Assembly (NCBI RefSeq): GCF_000178855.1
Contig: NZ_ADVG01000004.1
Coordinates: forward strand, 2,418,001 to 2,482,000
Direction of reading: 5' to 3'
Length of the DNA: 64,000 bases
Source of the DNA: Ktedonobacter racemifer DSM 44963
GTDB taxonomy: Bacteria; Chloroflexota; Ktedonobacteria; Ktedonobacterales; Ktedonobacteraceae
Made by a program: the position numbers and the translations under genes. The notes under the pieces are model-generated. The model was not told where the DNA came from, made no database searches, and saw nothing but the letters and a program-made list of their open reading frames with translations. Of this stretch, positions 26,747 to 35,226 are shown piece after piece; positions within the stretch are counted from its first letter, which is position 1; each line of letters begins with the position of its first letter.

Positions 26747-28660
26747 ATGCGCAAATTTCCCCGTGCCCTCGCTCTCTTCTTTTCCTGTGTTATGGTGCTA
26801 AGTGGTATCGTGGCAGCGACAACTATTTTCTCTAAAGGCATACCCCGGGCCTACGCGGCTTCGGCCTTGCCCAGCAACTACTTTGCTCCCTATGCCGAGA
26901 CCGGCGTGGGCGCGTCCTTGCAATCAGTGACCCAGAGTACCGGGCAGAAATACTACACGCTGGCTTTTATTACCGCCAGTGGGTGTAGTCCTGTCTGGGA
27001 TGGATATGTTCCGATCAATAATACTTCGTCAGATTTGCCGACGTTGACCAGCGATATTTCCTACATTCGCAGCCAGGGCGGAGACGTGATCATCTCGTTT
27101 GGGGGAGCATCCGGCCAGGAACTGGCACAGGCCTGTACCAGTTCCAGCAGTTTGCAGGCCCAGTACCAGGCGGTAATTAACCAGTACAGCGCGTCACACC
27201 TGGATTTCGATATTGAAGGCGGGGAAGAAGGAGACGCGACCACCTATACGCGCCGCAACGCGGCCCTGGCAGCTTTGCAGCAGGCCAATCCGGGCTTGAC
27301 CATCTCCTTTACCCTACCATCGGGCACCACCGGCCTGGAACCGGCCCCTGCTGGTCATACAGGAAGTCTGGATCTGCTCAAAGACGCGGTATCCAAGGGA
27401 GTCAACTTTAGCGTGGTTAACCTGATGACGATGGATTATGGGAGCCCTGACAGTCAGATGGGCCAGGAGGCGATCAATGCGGCAAACGGCCTGCATGCCC
27501 AGTTACAGCAGATGTTCCCCTCAAAGACCTCCAGCCAACTGTGGTCGATGGTTGGGATCACCGCGATGATTGGTCAGAACGACACTCCGGGCGAGATCTT
27601 TACACAGAGCAATGCGTCCCAGGTGTTGTCTTTCGCGCAGGCAAATCACATTGGAGAACTCGCTTTCTGGGCGGTCTCACGAGATAATGGTTCGTGCCCG
27701 GGTAGTACTACTCCTACTTCGGATACCTGCGATGGCCTCTCGCAGAGCACCTACGCATTTACCAATCTCTGGAAACCCTTCACCAGCGGCAGTTCTTCGC
27801 CAACCCCTACTCCAACCGGCACACCACCCAGCATCATTGGCAAAACCATCTGGCTGCAGGCGACAAATAACAACAACTTTGTCAGCGCACGCAATGATCA
27901 GACCAATACCCCTCTACAGGCCACCTCAACCCAGGTACAGGCCTGGGAAGAGTTTGACGTGGTTGATGCAGGCAACGGGCTGATCGCCTTGCGATCCCAC
28001 GCCAACAACAATTATGTGAGTGCGCATATCAGTCAGACGAATGCGCCCCTGCAGGCTTCGGCGACGCAGGTGCAGGGGTGGGAACAGTTCCGTTGGGTGC
28101 CGCAGAGCAATGGGACCGTTGCCTTACAATCGGCGGCCAATAACAATTATGTGAGTGCGCGCACCGACCAGACCAATACCCCTCTGGATGCCACCTCGAC
28201 CCAGGTCCAGGCCTGGGAGCAATTCAACTGGGGAGTGGCTACTCCCCCTATTGGTCAGACGATCTGGCTCCAGGCGACCAACAACAATAATTACGTGAGC
28301 GCCCACAATGATCAGACCAATACTCCCCTACTGGCCACGGCGACGCAGGTGCAGGGATGGGAACAGTTTGATGTGGTCGACGCAGGCAACGGGCTGATTG
28401 CCTTGCGCTCACACGCCAATAACAATTATGTCAGCGCCCGTATCAGTCAAACAAATGCGCCTCTGCAAGCCAGCGCCACTCAGGTGCAGGGCTGGGAGCA
28501 ATTTAGCTGGATCCTGCAAAACAATGGGACGGTTGCCTTACAGTCGGCGGCCAATAGCAACTATGTCAGTGCGCGCACCGACCAGACCAATACCCCTCTG
28601 GATGCCACCTCGACCCAGGTCCAGGCCTGGGAACAATTCCGCTGGGGGCTGGTCAGTTGA
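26747..28660 (+). CDS. Secreted GH18 chitinase with C-terminal beta-trefoil modules
   Basis: ATG 26747 (MRKFPRALALFF) follows GGAGGA and starts a signal peptide ending near AYAAS. The catalytic domain (about residues 45-345) is glycoside hydrolase family 18: DVIISFGGASGQEL is the substrate strand, HLDFDIEGGEEGD contains the DxDxE motif with the proton-donor Glu, and VVNLMTMDYGSP follows. A Ser/Thr/Pro linker leads to two trefoil modules like those of the upstream gene; the last is almost identical in DNA. It would hydrolyse chitin outside the cell. A perfect terminator follows. Confidence 0.9.
   Translation: MRKFPRALALFFSCVMVLSGIVAATTIFSKGIPRAYAASALPSNYFAPYAETGVGASLQSVTQSTGQKYYTLAFITASGCSPVWDGYVPINNTSSDLPTLTSDISYIRSQGGDVIISFGGASGQELAQACTSSSSLQAQYQAVINQYSASHLDFDIEGGEEGDATTYTRRNAALAALQQANPGLTISFTLPSGTTGLEPAPAGHTGSLDLLKDAVSKGVNFSVVNLMTMDYGSPDSQMGQEAINAANGLHAQLQQMFPSKTSSQLWSMVGITAMIGQNDTPGEIFTQSNASQVLSFAQANHIGELAFWAVSRDNGSCPGSTTPTSDTCDGLSQSTYAFTNLWKPFTSGSSSPTPTPTGTPPSIIGKTIWLQATNNNNFVSARNDQTNTPLQATSTQVQAWEEFDVVDAGNGLIALRSHANNNYVSAHISQTNAPLQASATQVQGWEQFRWVPQSNGTVALQSAANNNYVSARTDQTNTPLDATSTQVQAWEQFNWGVATPPIGQTIWLQATNNNNYVSAHNDQTNTPLLATATQVQGWEQFDVVDAGNGLIALRSHANNNYVSARISQTNAPLQASATQVQGWEQFSWILQNNGTVALQSAANSNYVSARTDQTNTPLDATSTQVQAWEQFRWGLVS
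28208..28654 (+). repeat. 447-bp module shared with the beta-helix gene
   Basis: Second copy of the module at 24419-24865, offset by 3789 bp, with two substitutions only. Confidence 0.9.
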
Positions 28661-28681
28661 CCTGAGGCACTGACAGAGAAG

Positions 28682-28716
28682 AACCCGCCGCAAGCCGCTG
28701 AGACTTGCGGCGGGTT
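28682..28716 (+). terminator. Hairpin terminator of the chitinase gene
   Basis: Perfect 13-bp arms (AACCCGCCGCAAG, 28682-28694; 28704-28716) with a 9-base loop lie 21 bases after the stop codon. Confidence 0.8.
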
Positions 28717-28731
28717 TGTCACGATCTTGAG

Positions 28732-28950
28732 GGCTGTGTTGCAAGAAATTGAAAAGAAGAGAAGATGGGCGTAGAGCGGTTCTGCTTGTTCAGTTTAAGC
28801 AACCACTCCGAATAGCTCGGCGATCAATGCAACCTGGCCTCTCACATCTCCTTTGTCTACTCCTTGCAGTTGCCCTTTTCTCAGTATGTTCATCACCTCG
28901 AATCCTTGTAATGTACTCCATGCCGTCTCGAAAGAAAAAAACTAGAGCCG
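28732..28950 (-). mobile_element. Remnant of an IS6-family element (transposase 3' end)
   Basis: The end GGCTGTGTTGCAAGAAATT and the following ~200 bases align by eye with the relic at 51440-51650. Shared words include CTTGTTCAGTTTA, ATCTCCTTTGTC and CATCACCTCGAATCCTTGTA. Only the last ~60 codons of a leftward transposase remain. Confidence 0.65.
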
Positions 28951-29514
28951 CATTATTTGCTGGAAGGAATACTGCTCGTTTCTGAATTTAACGATACGGG
29001 TCTCCGCTTTGTCTTGCAGCCGTCCGAAGCCGGAAACGCGGGCTTTGTGCTCTGGAACGGGGACCAGCCGTGCCCCCGAATGGGGGTTGCCCGCTCTCGT
29101 CGACTGGAAGGATGAGGTGATGACCCACGGCCTGAGGCATCGCATCAAGTACGCTCGTCTCATCCAACGCCCCGCCAGCAGCCCCAGAGCGGCCTGAGCC
29201 GATGCGCAGATATTGTCAAGTATTGTATGAGGAAGAGCATCGTATGGAAGGCATATCGCCGAGCGGCTCTGGCACAAATTCAGGAATGCGCAACTCTAAT
29301 ACCGATCCAGCAACGCTCTCACCCCACGCAGAACATTCTCCGTGGGGGCGAGCAGTTCATCAGGTTTCATTCTACCTGATTCTCCCTTCGCAAAAAATTG
29401 ACGCGCACCCGTGTGTGGGAGCAAGCTTACTATGGGCGGTCGTCAATTTTTTGCAGAGACACCCAGAGGGAGAAGAGGGTGATCGGATAGGAACAACCGC
29501 ACGAGGAGAGCAGT
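28951..29514. other. Unresolved DNA between IS relic and small ORF
   Basis: GC-rich sequence with several short overlapping frames. One forward frame ends in HGLRHRIKYARLIQRPAS, faintly like a transposase C-terminus, but I cannot support a gene. It includes the 14-bp inverted repeat at 29390-29454. Confidence 0.3.
29390..29454. repeat. 65-bp inverted-repeat element
   Basis: GCAAAAAATTGACG (29390-29403) and its exact complement (29441-29454) flank 37 bases. The GCAAAAAA word again recalls IS6-type ends in this window. Confidence 0.5.
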
Positions 29515-29610
29515 ATGGACGAAACAATGGAAAGCACGGGCGAAAACTGCGGAGTGAAAGAGTGGTGTCTCGCGCATCCAAAGGCCAAATGCCCTTATGA
29601 AGGATTTTGA
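29515..29610 (+). CDS. Small cysteine-containing ORF (31 residues)
   Basis: A GAGGAGA ribosome site lies five bases before ATG 29515. The frame reads MDETMESTGENC then GVKEWCLAHPKAKCPYEGF and stops at 29610. Three cysteines are spaced C-x5-C-x7-C. It converges on the histidine kinase gene 26 bases away. No family is recognised; expression is unproven. Confidence 0.35.
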   Translation: MDETMESTGENCGVKEWCLAHPKAKCPYEGF

Positions 29611-29636
29611 CGACACGACTTTTGTTCCCTTGAACT

Positions 29637-31352
29637 TTACACGCTGTCGTTCATACCATTGGCCGTTTCGTTGTGGTGGGAAAGGTAGGGAAGGGTAAAC
29701 CAGAAGGTAGAACCCTCTCCAGGGAAACTGGTCACACCAACTCTGCCGCCCTGGCGTTCAATGAGAGAGCGAGAAATAAACAGACCCAGACCCAGGCTCA
29801 CGCCAGGACCGCTGCGCACCTGAACACTAGGGACCCGATAGAAGCGTTCCCAGATACGTTTTTGTTGTTCTTCGTTTAGCCCTGGCCCCTCATCGCGTAC
29901 CGCGACATATATCTCGTTGTGCTGCAATGAAGCAGTGACCGTGACGGGCTTCTCCTGCTCGGAGTATTTGAGCGCGTTGGTCAGGTAGTTGGTCACGACT
30001 TGCCGTATGCGTTCTGGATCAGCGGTGACCATCAGCGTATCACCTGGAGGCAGTTCAAGGCTGATTTGGCGATTTGGATACATAGTACGCAGACCTTCAA
30101 TACAATCTTTGATGCTTTGAGCAAGATTATAGTGCTCAGTTCGCAATTCCAGGCTATCGGCGCGAGCGCGTGATGCGTCAAGGAGATCGGACACCAGACG
30201 GTTCTGCAGGTCAAGTTGATCGAGAATGTGGCTCAGATGTTCCGATACCGAGTTTAGCAATCTGGTACGCTCCTCTGACTCTGGCTGCTGTTGGATATCT
30301 AAGAGGAGGCGCTTGATCCTGCGTTGAATGAGCTGGCTCGCCATTTTGGCGCCCGTAATGGGGGTGCGGAGTTCATGAGCGACTATGCCCATGAAACTGT
30401 CCCTCTCTGCGAGGAGGTGTTCGATGTTGCGGCGTGCTTGTACCTGCTCAGTCACATCAACAACCAGCACAATGATGCCATCGGTGGCACCGTCTGAACC
30501 GCGCAGCGGCTCATAGGAGATGTTGCTGTACTGTTCAACCAACGTATTGTCATCTTCGCGACGCAGAGTCCGACTCTCTGGAACAAAGATTCCCTCACCT
30601 GTGGCGCACACCTGTCTGAATAAGGGGAGAACCTGAGATTCCTGTTCAGGAAAGATCTCATGCAGGGGCTTGCCGAGAAGGGCTCGTCGGTCAAGAGTTT
30701 GCTGGGCAGAAGGATTAATCAGTTCATAGTGAAATTCTGGACCACGTACAACACTGATAGGAATAGGTGCCTGCATGAGAATACGATAGAGATTGGCACG
30801 CGAGGCCTCGGCCTCCCCTTGTGCTTTGCGTGCCTGTTGACGCGCCCGCTCGGTGCGACTACTGAACAGGGCGACGCCAAGGCCAATCAGGGCAAACATA
30901 ATCATACTGTAGACAAACTCGTGCTGTTGAAAGGTTAAAGATTCAAAAGGGATAAGGATGAGCGATATCAGCAGGATCGTTCCAGAGAAAGTGGCAAGCA
31001 GCCCTGGAAGCGTTCCCCAGCCTAATGAGATAAGAAGGATCGTGAGTAAGACAGGAGCACTATAGAAGTGTAGCAAAGGCGCAATGTCCGCCATAAAGAA
31101 GAAGATACTCACAACGACGAGTGAAGGCAAAAGAATGGCAAGAAGGTAACCAATAGACTGGTGGCGCAGAAGAGGAGGGAGAAATCCTGGTTTGAAAGAT
31201 AAAGCAGACAAAAACGACTGAGCGCGTTGCCAGGAAGACTGCCTACTAGGTGGTACACCTGATACTTGAGAGGTTTCCTGCGTCAGTAAAAAGTTTTCGG
31301 CGTTTGGTTGGTTGAGAGGCTCTCTGCCATCTCGTTTCCTTGGTGGAACCAT
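29637..31352 (-). CDS. Membrane sensor histidine kinase with PAS domain
   Basis: This 571-residue protein has a DUF4118/KdpD-like block of about four membrane segments (residues ~65-165, SIGYLLAILLPSLVVVSIFF and following). A PAS domain follows (~185-300, LMQAPIPISVVRGPEFHYEL). The phosphoacceptor helix has its histidine in MGIVAHELRTPITGAKMASQ (~325), and an ATPase domain shows the N box (VVTNYLTNALKYS), VRDEGPGL, and GLGLFISRSLIERQGG. It senses an unknown signal and phosphorylates a response regulator that is not adjacent (orphan kinase). Confidence 0.9.
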   Translation of the reverse strand: MVPPRKRDGREPLNQPNAENFLLTQETSQVSGVPPSRQSSWQRAQSFLSALSFKPGFLPPLLRHQSIGYLLAILLPSLVVVSIFFFMADIAPLLHFYSAPVLLTILLISLGWGTLPGLLATFSGTILLISLILIPFESLTFQQHEFVYSMIMFALIGLGVALFSSRTERARQQARKAQGEAEASRANLYRILMQAPIPISVVRGPEFHYELINPSAQQTLDRRALLGKPLHEIFPEQESQVLPLFRQVCATGEGIFVPESRTLRREDDNTLVEQYSNISYEPLRGSDGATDGIIVLVVDVTEQVQARRNIEHLLAERDSFMGIVAHELRTPITGAKMASQLIQRRIKRLLLDIQQQPESEERTRLLNSVSEHLSHILDQLDLQNRLVSDLLDASRARADSLELRTEHYNLAQSIKDCIEGLRTMYPNRQISLELPPGDTLMVTADPERIRQVVTNYLTNALKYSEQEKPVTVTASLQHNEIYVAVRDEGPGLNEEQQKRIWERFYRVPSVQVRSGPGVSLGLGLFISRSLIERQGGRVGVTSFPGEGSTFWFTLPYLSHHNETANGMNDSV

Positions 31353-31806
31353 AAGAAGTTTCCTTCTTTGACATCCCAGTTCTCCGCAGAGATATTACTT
31401 TGATGGAAGCGTTCAGACAGTATGTATGTATATATATATAGTATACATACATACACCCATAGATCGCTGCTCGTATGTCCTTTCGAAATTATTTATGGTA
31501 AAAATTAGAAATAGAGATAAAATTTTGTCATTTGTCTGATAAAAAACACGCTTTGCCAGGATGAATGCCATGCTCCCAAGCGGCTTCAGCGGGTCGCGTC
31601 TGCCGCATAATATGGCTTGGCATCGGCTAAAGCCTGAGCAACGGTGAGAAGCGCTCATCGCACCCACTTTTGCATATTGTGGCTATGTTATCTGGCAGGA
31701 AATGACGCCGCTCTGGAAGCTCCTTCTCACAGACAAGTGCCATGTTTCATGGCACATTTGACGCCATTGGGTGACCTGACCAGAGCCGAAAAAGATGAGT
31801 TAACAA
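31353..31806. other. Spacer upstream of the histidine kinase
   Basis: Contains the AT-rich hairpin at 31420-31454 and no supported gene. It ends at the target-site copy of the IS982 element. Confidence 0.4.
31420..31454. repeat. AT-rich palindrome upstream of the kinase gene
   Basis: GTATGTATGTATA (31420-31432) pairs exactly with 31442-31454 around TATATATAG. It lies 70-100 bases before the kinase start and could be a cruciform or regulatory hairpin. Confidence 0.5.
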
Positions 31807-32796
31807 ACGTGAGTTTTGGATAAGCCAACCCGATCAAGCAGCCAGAAGCAAGCGTTGATCGAGATGAAGGCTGGGCTTTTTGGCTTGATGACTGTAAGCA
31901 AGAAGCCCAGCAATCAAATGAACGACAAAATTGGTCGGGCTACGATGGCGAGAGTGCTCAATCTGCGAGATATTTTTGAGCTGATCAATGATCGACTCAA
32001 TAATCGCGCGTTTGCGCACCAAGAGTTTATCAGAAAGGTGCATCAGACGGTTTTTCATGTTTTTTCGCAAGCGAGTCATGAGCTGCAACCCTTGCTCAAA
32101 GAGCAACTGGGTCAAGGGAGCGGAAATATAGCCGCGATCCCCAATCAACTTGCCACGCAGACGTTGTACCATCTGAGGCACTGGAGCGCGATCATCGACA
32201 TTCCCTGGTGTTAAGCAGCACGCGAGCAACTCTCCTTGATCGTTGACTGCCAGATGCAGCTTGAACCCAAAGAACCAGCCCATCGACGACTTTCCCCGCT
32301 TGGCATCGACGGCAAAGACGCGATGCTGGTGGATGCGTTTGGGATCACAGACTTCCAACGAGGTCGAGTCAATGAAGCTGATGCCCGTGCAGTTCCCATA
32401 GCGGCTCGTGCCGCGTAGGCGAGCAGGGGCACGAGCATGGTGGGAATGAGTGCGACAAAGCGGGTATAACTCACCAGATGAGGGAACTCACTGGTCAGGT
32501 ACACCTGCACGTGCTGCGTGTAATACGCTTTGAACGTTCGATAGTGCGACTGATGAAAATGGATCAGAATGGTCATGATCTCGCTTGGCCACAACTGTCC
32601 TTGGCGTTGACGTTGTTTGCTTGCTGCGATCTGAGTGGCTTTGAGATTGGGGGCAAAGTTCAACAGAAAATCATCGACATCGCAAAACAATTCGAGTACA
32701 CTCATTTCTAGATCCCTCCGATGGTGGATAGAAGCTTTTTGTTAGTGCTCCTATTCTAACCCACCGGAGGTGGATCTCCTTATCCAGAACTCACGT
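31807..32796 (-). mobile_element. IS982-family insertion sequence
   Basis: The ends ACGTGAGTTTTGGATAAG and CTTATCCAGAACTCACGT are 18-bp inverted repeats with one mismatch. TAACAA directly repeats on both sides (31801-31806, 32797-32802) as a 6-bp target duplication. Length is 990 bp. It carries one frameshifted transposase gene. Confidence 0.85.
31834..32705 (-). pseudogene. IS982 transposase, frameshifted
   Basis: The N-terminal half (32705 leftwards: FCDVDDFLLNFAPNLKATQI; IMTILIHFHQSHYRTFKAYY) and the C-terminal half (MEVCDPKRIHQHRVFAVDAK; GKLIGDRGYIS; KRAIIESIIDQLKNISQIEH) are typical of IS982 DDE transposases but lie in different frames. The break is near 32360-32400. Restoring one base would rejoin STSLEVCDPKR. 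The element is therefore probably immobile by itself. Confidence 0.85.
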
Positions 32797-32962
32797 TAAC
32801 AATGTCTCAGCACATTATCTGGCAGAAATGAATCAGCAAAAACCATCTCAAGGTCGCTCTCAAGCCAGTCGCTTCGTCAAAATGGCACTTAAGGGCCAAA
32901 AGACAAACAGAGAAGGCAATGAGACCACAATCAACGCAGATAAATGGACCTCTCTCTCGTGT

Positions 32963-34405
32963 TTCTGCTCCAATAAATGTAGGAAAACGTATGCGAGCAT
33001 AGCTCTCCCACATCGTTCGTTGTTGCTGCTTCATCCGTAGGTGCCTCAATGTGACCAGCACATTTTTGGTCTTACCCCGCGTCCACAGCCAAGTTTGCGT
33101 CTTCGTCCGAGCCAGTACCGGAGACGGCTTGATCAATGAGCCCGATCAAGCGGAGGGCTTCCGCCAGGATATTGAGAGAGGCGTTATAATCTCTATCCTG
33201 CTCGAATTGAGCATACGCGCAGTGAGGGTTCTGACAGAGAAACACCCGATCTGAGAGTTGCATGTCTTCCCACTTCCAACCGCAACCGTGACAGGTTTTA
33301 CTGGAAGCAAAGAAACGGTTGACCTTGATGACGTGCCCACCTCGTTGCTCCACCTTCGCCTTCAGCACGTTCAAGAGTTTGCCTAATGCCGCATCCGAGA
33401 ACGAACGCGCGAGCTTGCGATTCTTGAGCAACCCGCTTCCGGTTGAGGTCTTCAATGCCAATGATCCCGTAGCAGTTCGCGAGCCGGGTGGTCAGCTTGT
33501 GGAGCACATCATCTCTCATGCAGGTGATTCGGTAGTGCAGGCGTGCAACCTGCCTGCGTGCTTTCTCCCGGTTTTTCGAGCCCAGGGTGCGGCGATGCAG
33601 CCGTTTGTTGGCCTGACGGAGCTTTTTGAGCGCCGTTTTGAGGAAGGCTTGGTTCTCGACTCCCTCTCCCGTACTCAAGGTTGCTAGTCGGTTCAGTCCG
33701 ACATCGATGCCACAAGCAGCCGGTTTCTTCGCCGGGATCGCATCTGGAAGTTCGACTTGAATCGAGACAAACCACCAGTCTGCCGTTTTGGTAATGCGCG
33801 CACCTGTCACCTTCCCGCCCACAAAGCGCAAGTTCTCTGCCATATTCACCCAGCCGAGCTTGGGGATCCAGATCCGATGGTCCCCAAGCTCGAATTGATC
33901 GTTGGCCAGATAAAAGCCCCGTTTGCTTTTCTTCTTGCTCTTGAACGTGGGCCGACCGGTCTTTTTTCCCTGTTTCAAGCCGTCAAAATACGCGGCCCAG
34001 GCGTTTGCCAGATCGAGGAAGGGCTGATCGGAGGCATTCTTGGTGACCTCCCAGGTCCAGGGATACTGCGCTCTCCGGATCTCGTTAAACTGCTTCTTGA
34101 GCTTGAAGGCAGTCGGTTTTTCACCAGCCTCGTATTGGCGATTCCACTCAGCGAGTGCCCAGTTCCAAACGAAGCGCGAGGTTCCTGCAGCTTTGGCAAA
34201 ATAGCCTTTCTGCTCTTCTGTTAGATGGAGACGTATCTTATGCGCTCGAATCATTGCCCACCGCTCCTGATAGACGTCAAAGCCCCTTATCTCTTCCAGT
34301 ATAGAACATTTTTTCACATCTGTCTATGAGAATGTCCTTTCTGGGCATATTGCCACGCTTTGCCTCCATTCTCCTCTCTTTTTGAGAACCGTTGAAAACT
34401 CTTTT
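32963..34405 (-). mobile_element. IS605-type TnpB element, copy 2
   Basis: This is the longer relative of copy 1 (8233-9360), and both share their outer ends. It retains the 5' region missing from copy 1, including a short leader frame (MEAKRGNMPRKDILIDRCEK). Its tnpB carries a +1-base frameshift. There is no tnpA. Confidence 0.8.
33072..34254 (-). pseudogene. tnpB: IS605-type TnpB, frameshifted near 33437
   Basis: The N-terminus (MIRAHKIRLHLTEEQKGYFA) is intact, as are the first RuvC Asp region CGIDVGLNRLATLSTG and GIEDLN. At 33433-33440 one extra base relative to copy 1 moves the frame, so the rest (LLKNRKLARSFSDAALGKLL, zinc ribbon, DRDYNASLNIL) lies in another frame. Copies 1 and 2 are complementary in damage: each retains what the other lacks. 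Confidence 0.85.
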
Positions 34406-34467
34406 ATAAGACCTTGATACTCTTTACCGCGCCATTCAGTCTCGTGCTATGATGGAGAAGAGGAAGC

Positions 34468-34701
34468 ATGATGGATGATGAGCAAATTCTCTCTCTTGCG
34501 ATGAAGCGAGCTGAGCAGCAAATTCCACACACTATAGCGAAGAGCGCTGTCATCAACAGCGAAGATGAATGGGGAGGCTACTACGTCGAGGTAGAGCTAG
34601 TGGTAAATTGGGTGAAACTTCAACCGATTTTGAGGTACCATGTAGGAAATCGGCGCGAAACATGGGAATCATCCATGATACGTGTGGGAACTTGGCTCTA
34701 G
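34468..34701 (+). CDS. Small hypothetical protein (77 residues)
   Basis: GAGGAAGC precedes ATG 34468. The product reads MMDDEQILSLAMKRAEQQIP ... WGGYYVEVELVVNWVKLQPI ... SMIRVGTWL. It has a helix then beta strands, with no signal peptide. I do not recognise the family. It stands just outside the TnpB element and is one of the few intact short genes here. Confidence 0.5.
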   Translation: MMDDEQILSLAMKRAEQQIPHTIAKSAVINSEDEWGGYYVEVELVVNWVKLQPILRYHVGNRRETWESSMIRVGTWL

Positions 34702-34759
34702 AAGCGGCCTCTGATGCCCAATAGTTGTAAATTCAATCTAACCAGCAGGCTCAGAGGTC

Positions 34760-34965
34760 TTACAAAGGTCGCCGATCCGGTTCGTGACCCAAAGCGGTCA
34801 TTAATATATCCCATTTGTCCAACGGCACAGTAGCATCTAATGCTATTCGTTCAACTTCATAGCGTATTGAACGCCAGGAATCACCGTAGAATTCCGTAGC
34901 CTTTTGCTTTACCTATCGTACTTGCGGTTGCCAGTGTGCCTCCTCGCGTGCATGCTCTTGATCAG
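34760..34965 (-). pseudogene. Decayed hypothetical gene fragment
   Basis: The reverse strand reads EHAREEAHWQPQVR, stop at 34913-34915, then KQKATEFYGDSWRSIRYEVE and RIALDATVPLDKWDILMTAL to a stop at 34760. The coding look on both sides of an in-frame stop suggests a dead gene. The family is unknown. Confidence 0.4.
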
Positions 34966-35226
34966 CGCGTCGAGCGGGTGACTGATCGTGTCGCGAAGGC
35001 GGCGATAGAAGTGCGAGTTCGTACAGTGCAGATACCAACTATCGTGAAGACGTTTCTGTTGCCGGGACTGGTGACGCGCCAGGCCCGCCTGACAGAGGGC
35101 AAGCGTGCTCTGAATACAAGAGCCCTGGCTATCGTAAACTGATGGAAGAGGTGGTACTGGAGGAACCGGTTAAGGAGGAGGTCGGCGAGGGCTATGCTCA
35201 TGCTGTCGCCGCAACACAACTAAAAA

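Noticed and set aside
23936..28654. A CRISPR-like array in the repeated trefoil DNA
   Set aside because: The repeats are long, coding, in frame and not separated by unique spacers of constant length; no cas genes are present.
24016..28744. Reverse frames over the trefoil repeats
   Set aside because: They repeat with the same period as the lectin modules and are explained as antisense of repeated coding DNA.
29202..29600. 132-codon forward frame
   Set aside because: It has no ribosome site, biased composition, and it overlaps the inverted repeat and the better-signalled small ORF in another frame.
31413..31667. 84-codon reverse frame upstream of the histidine kinase
   Set aside because: No ribosome site; it ends within an AT-rich palindrome and has no recognisable motif.
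34936..35142. 68-codon forward frame before the MFS gene
   Set aside because: Its coding quality is poor, it overlaps the reverse fragment at 34760-34965 and it matches nothing I recognise.
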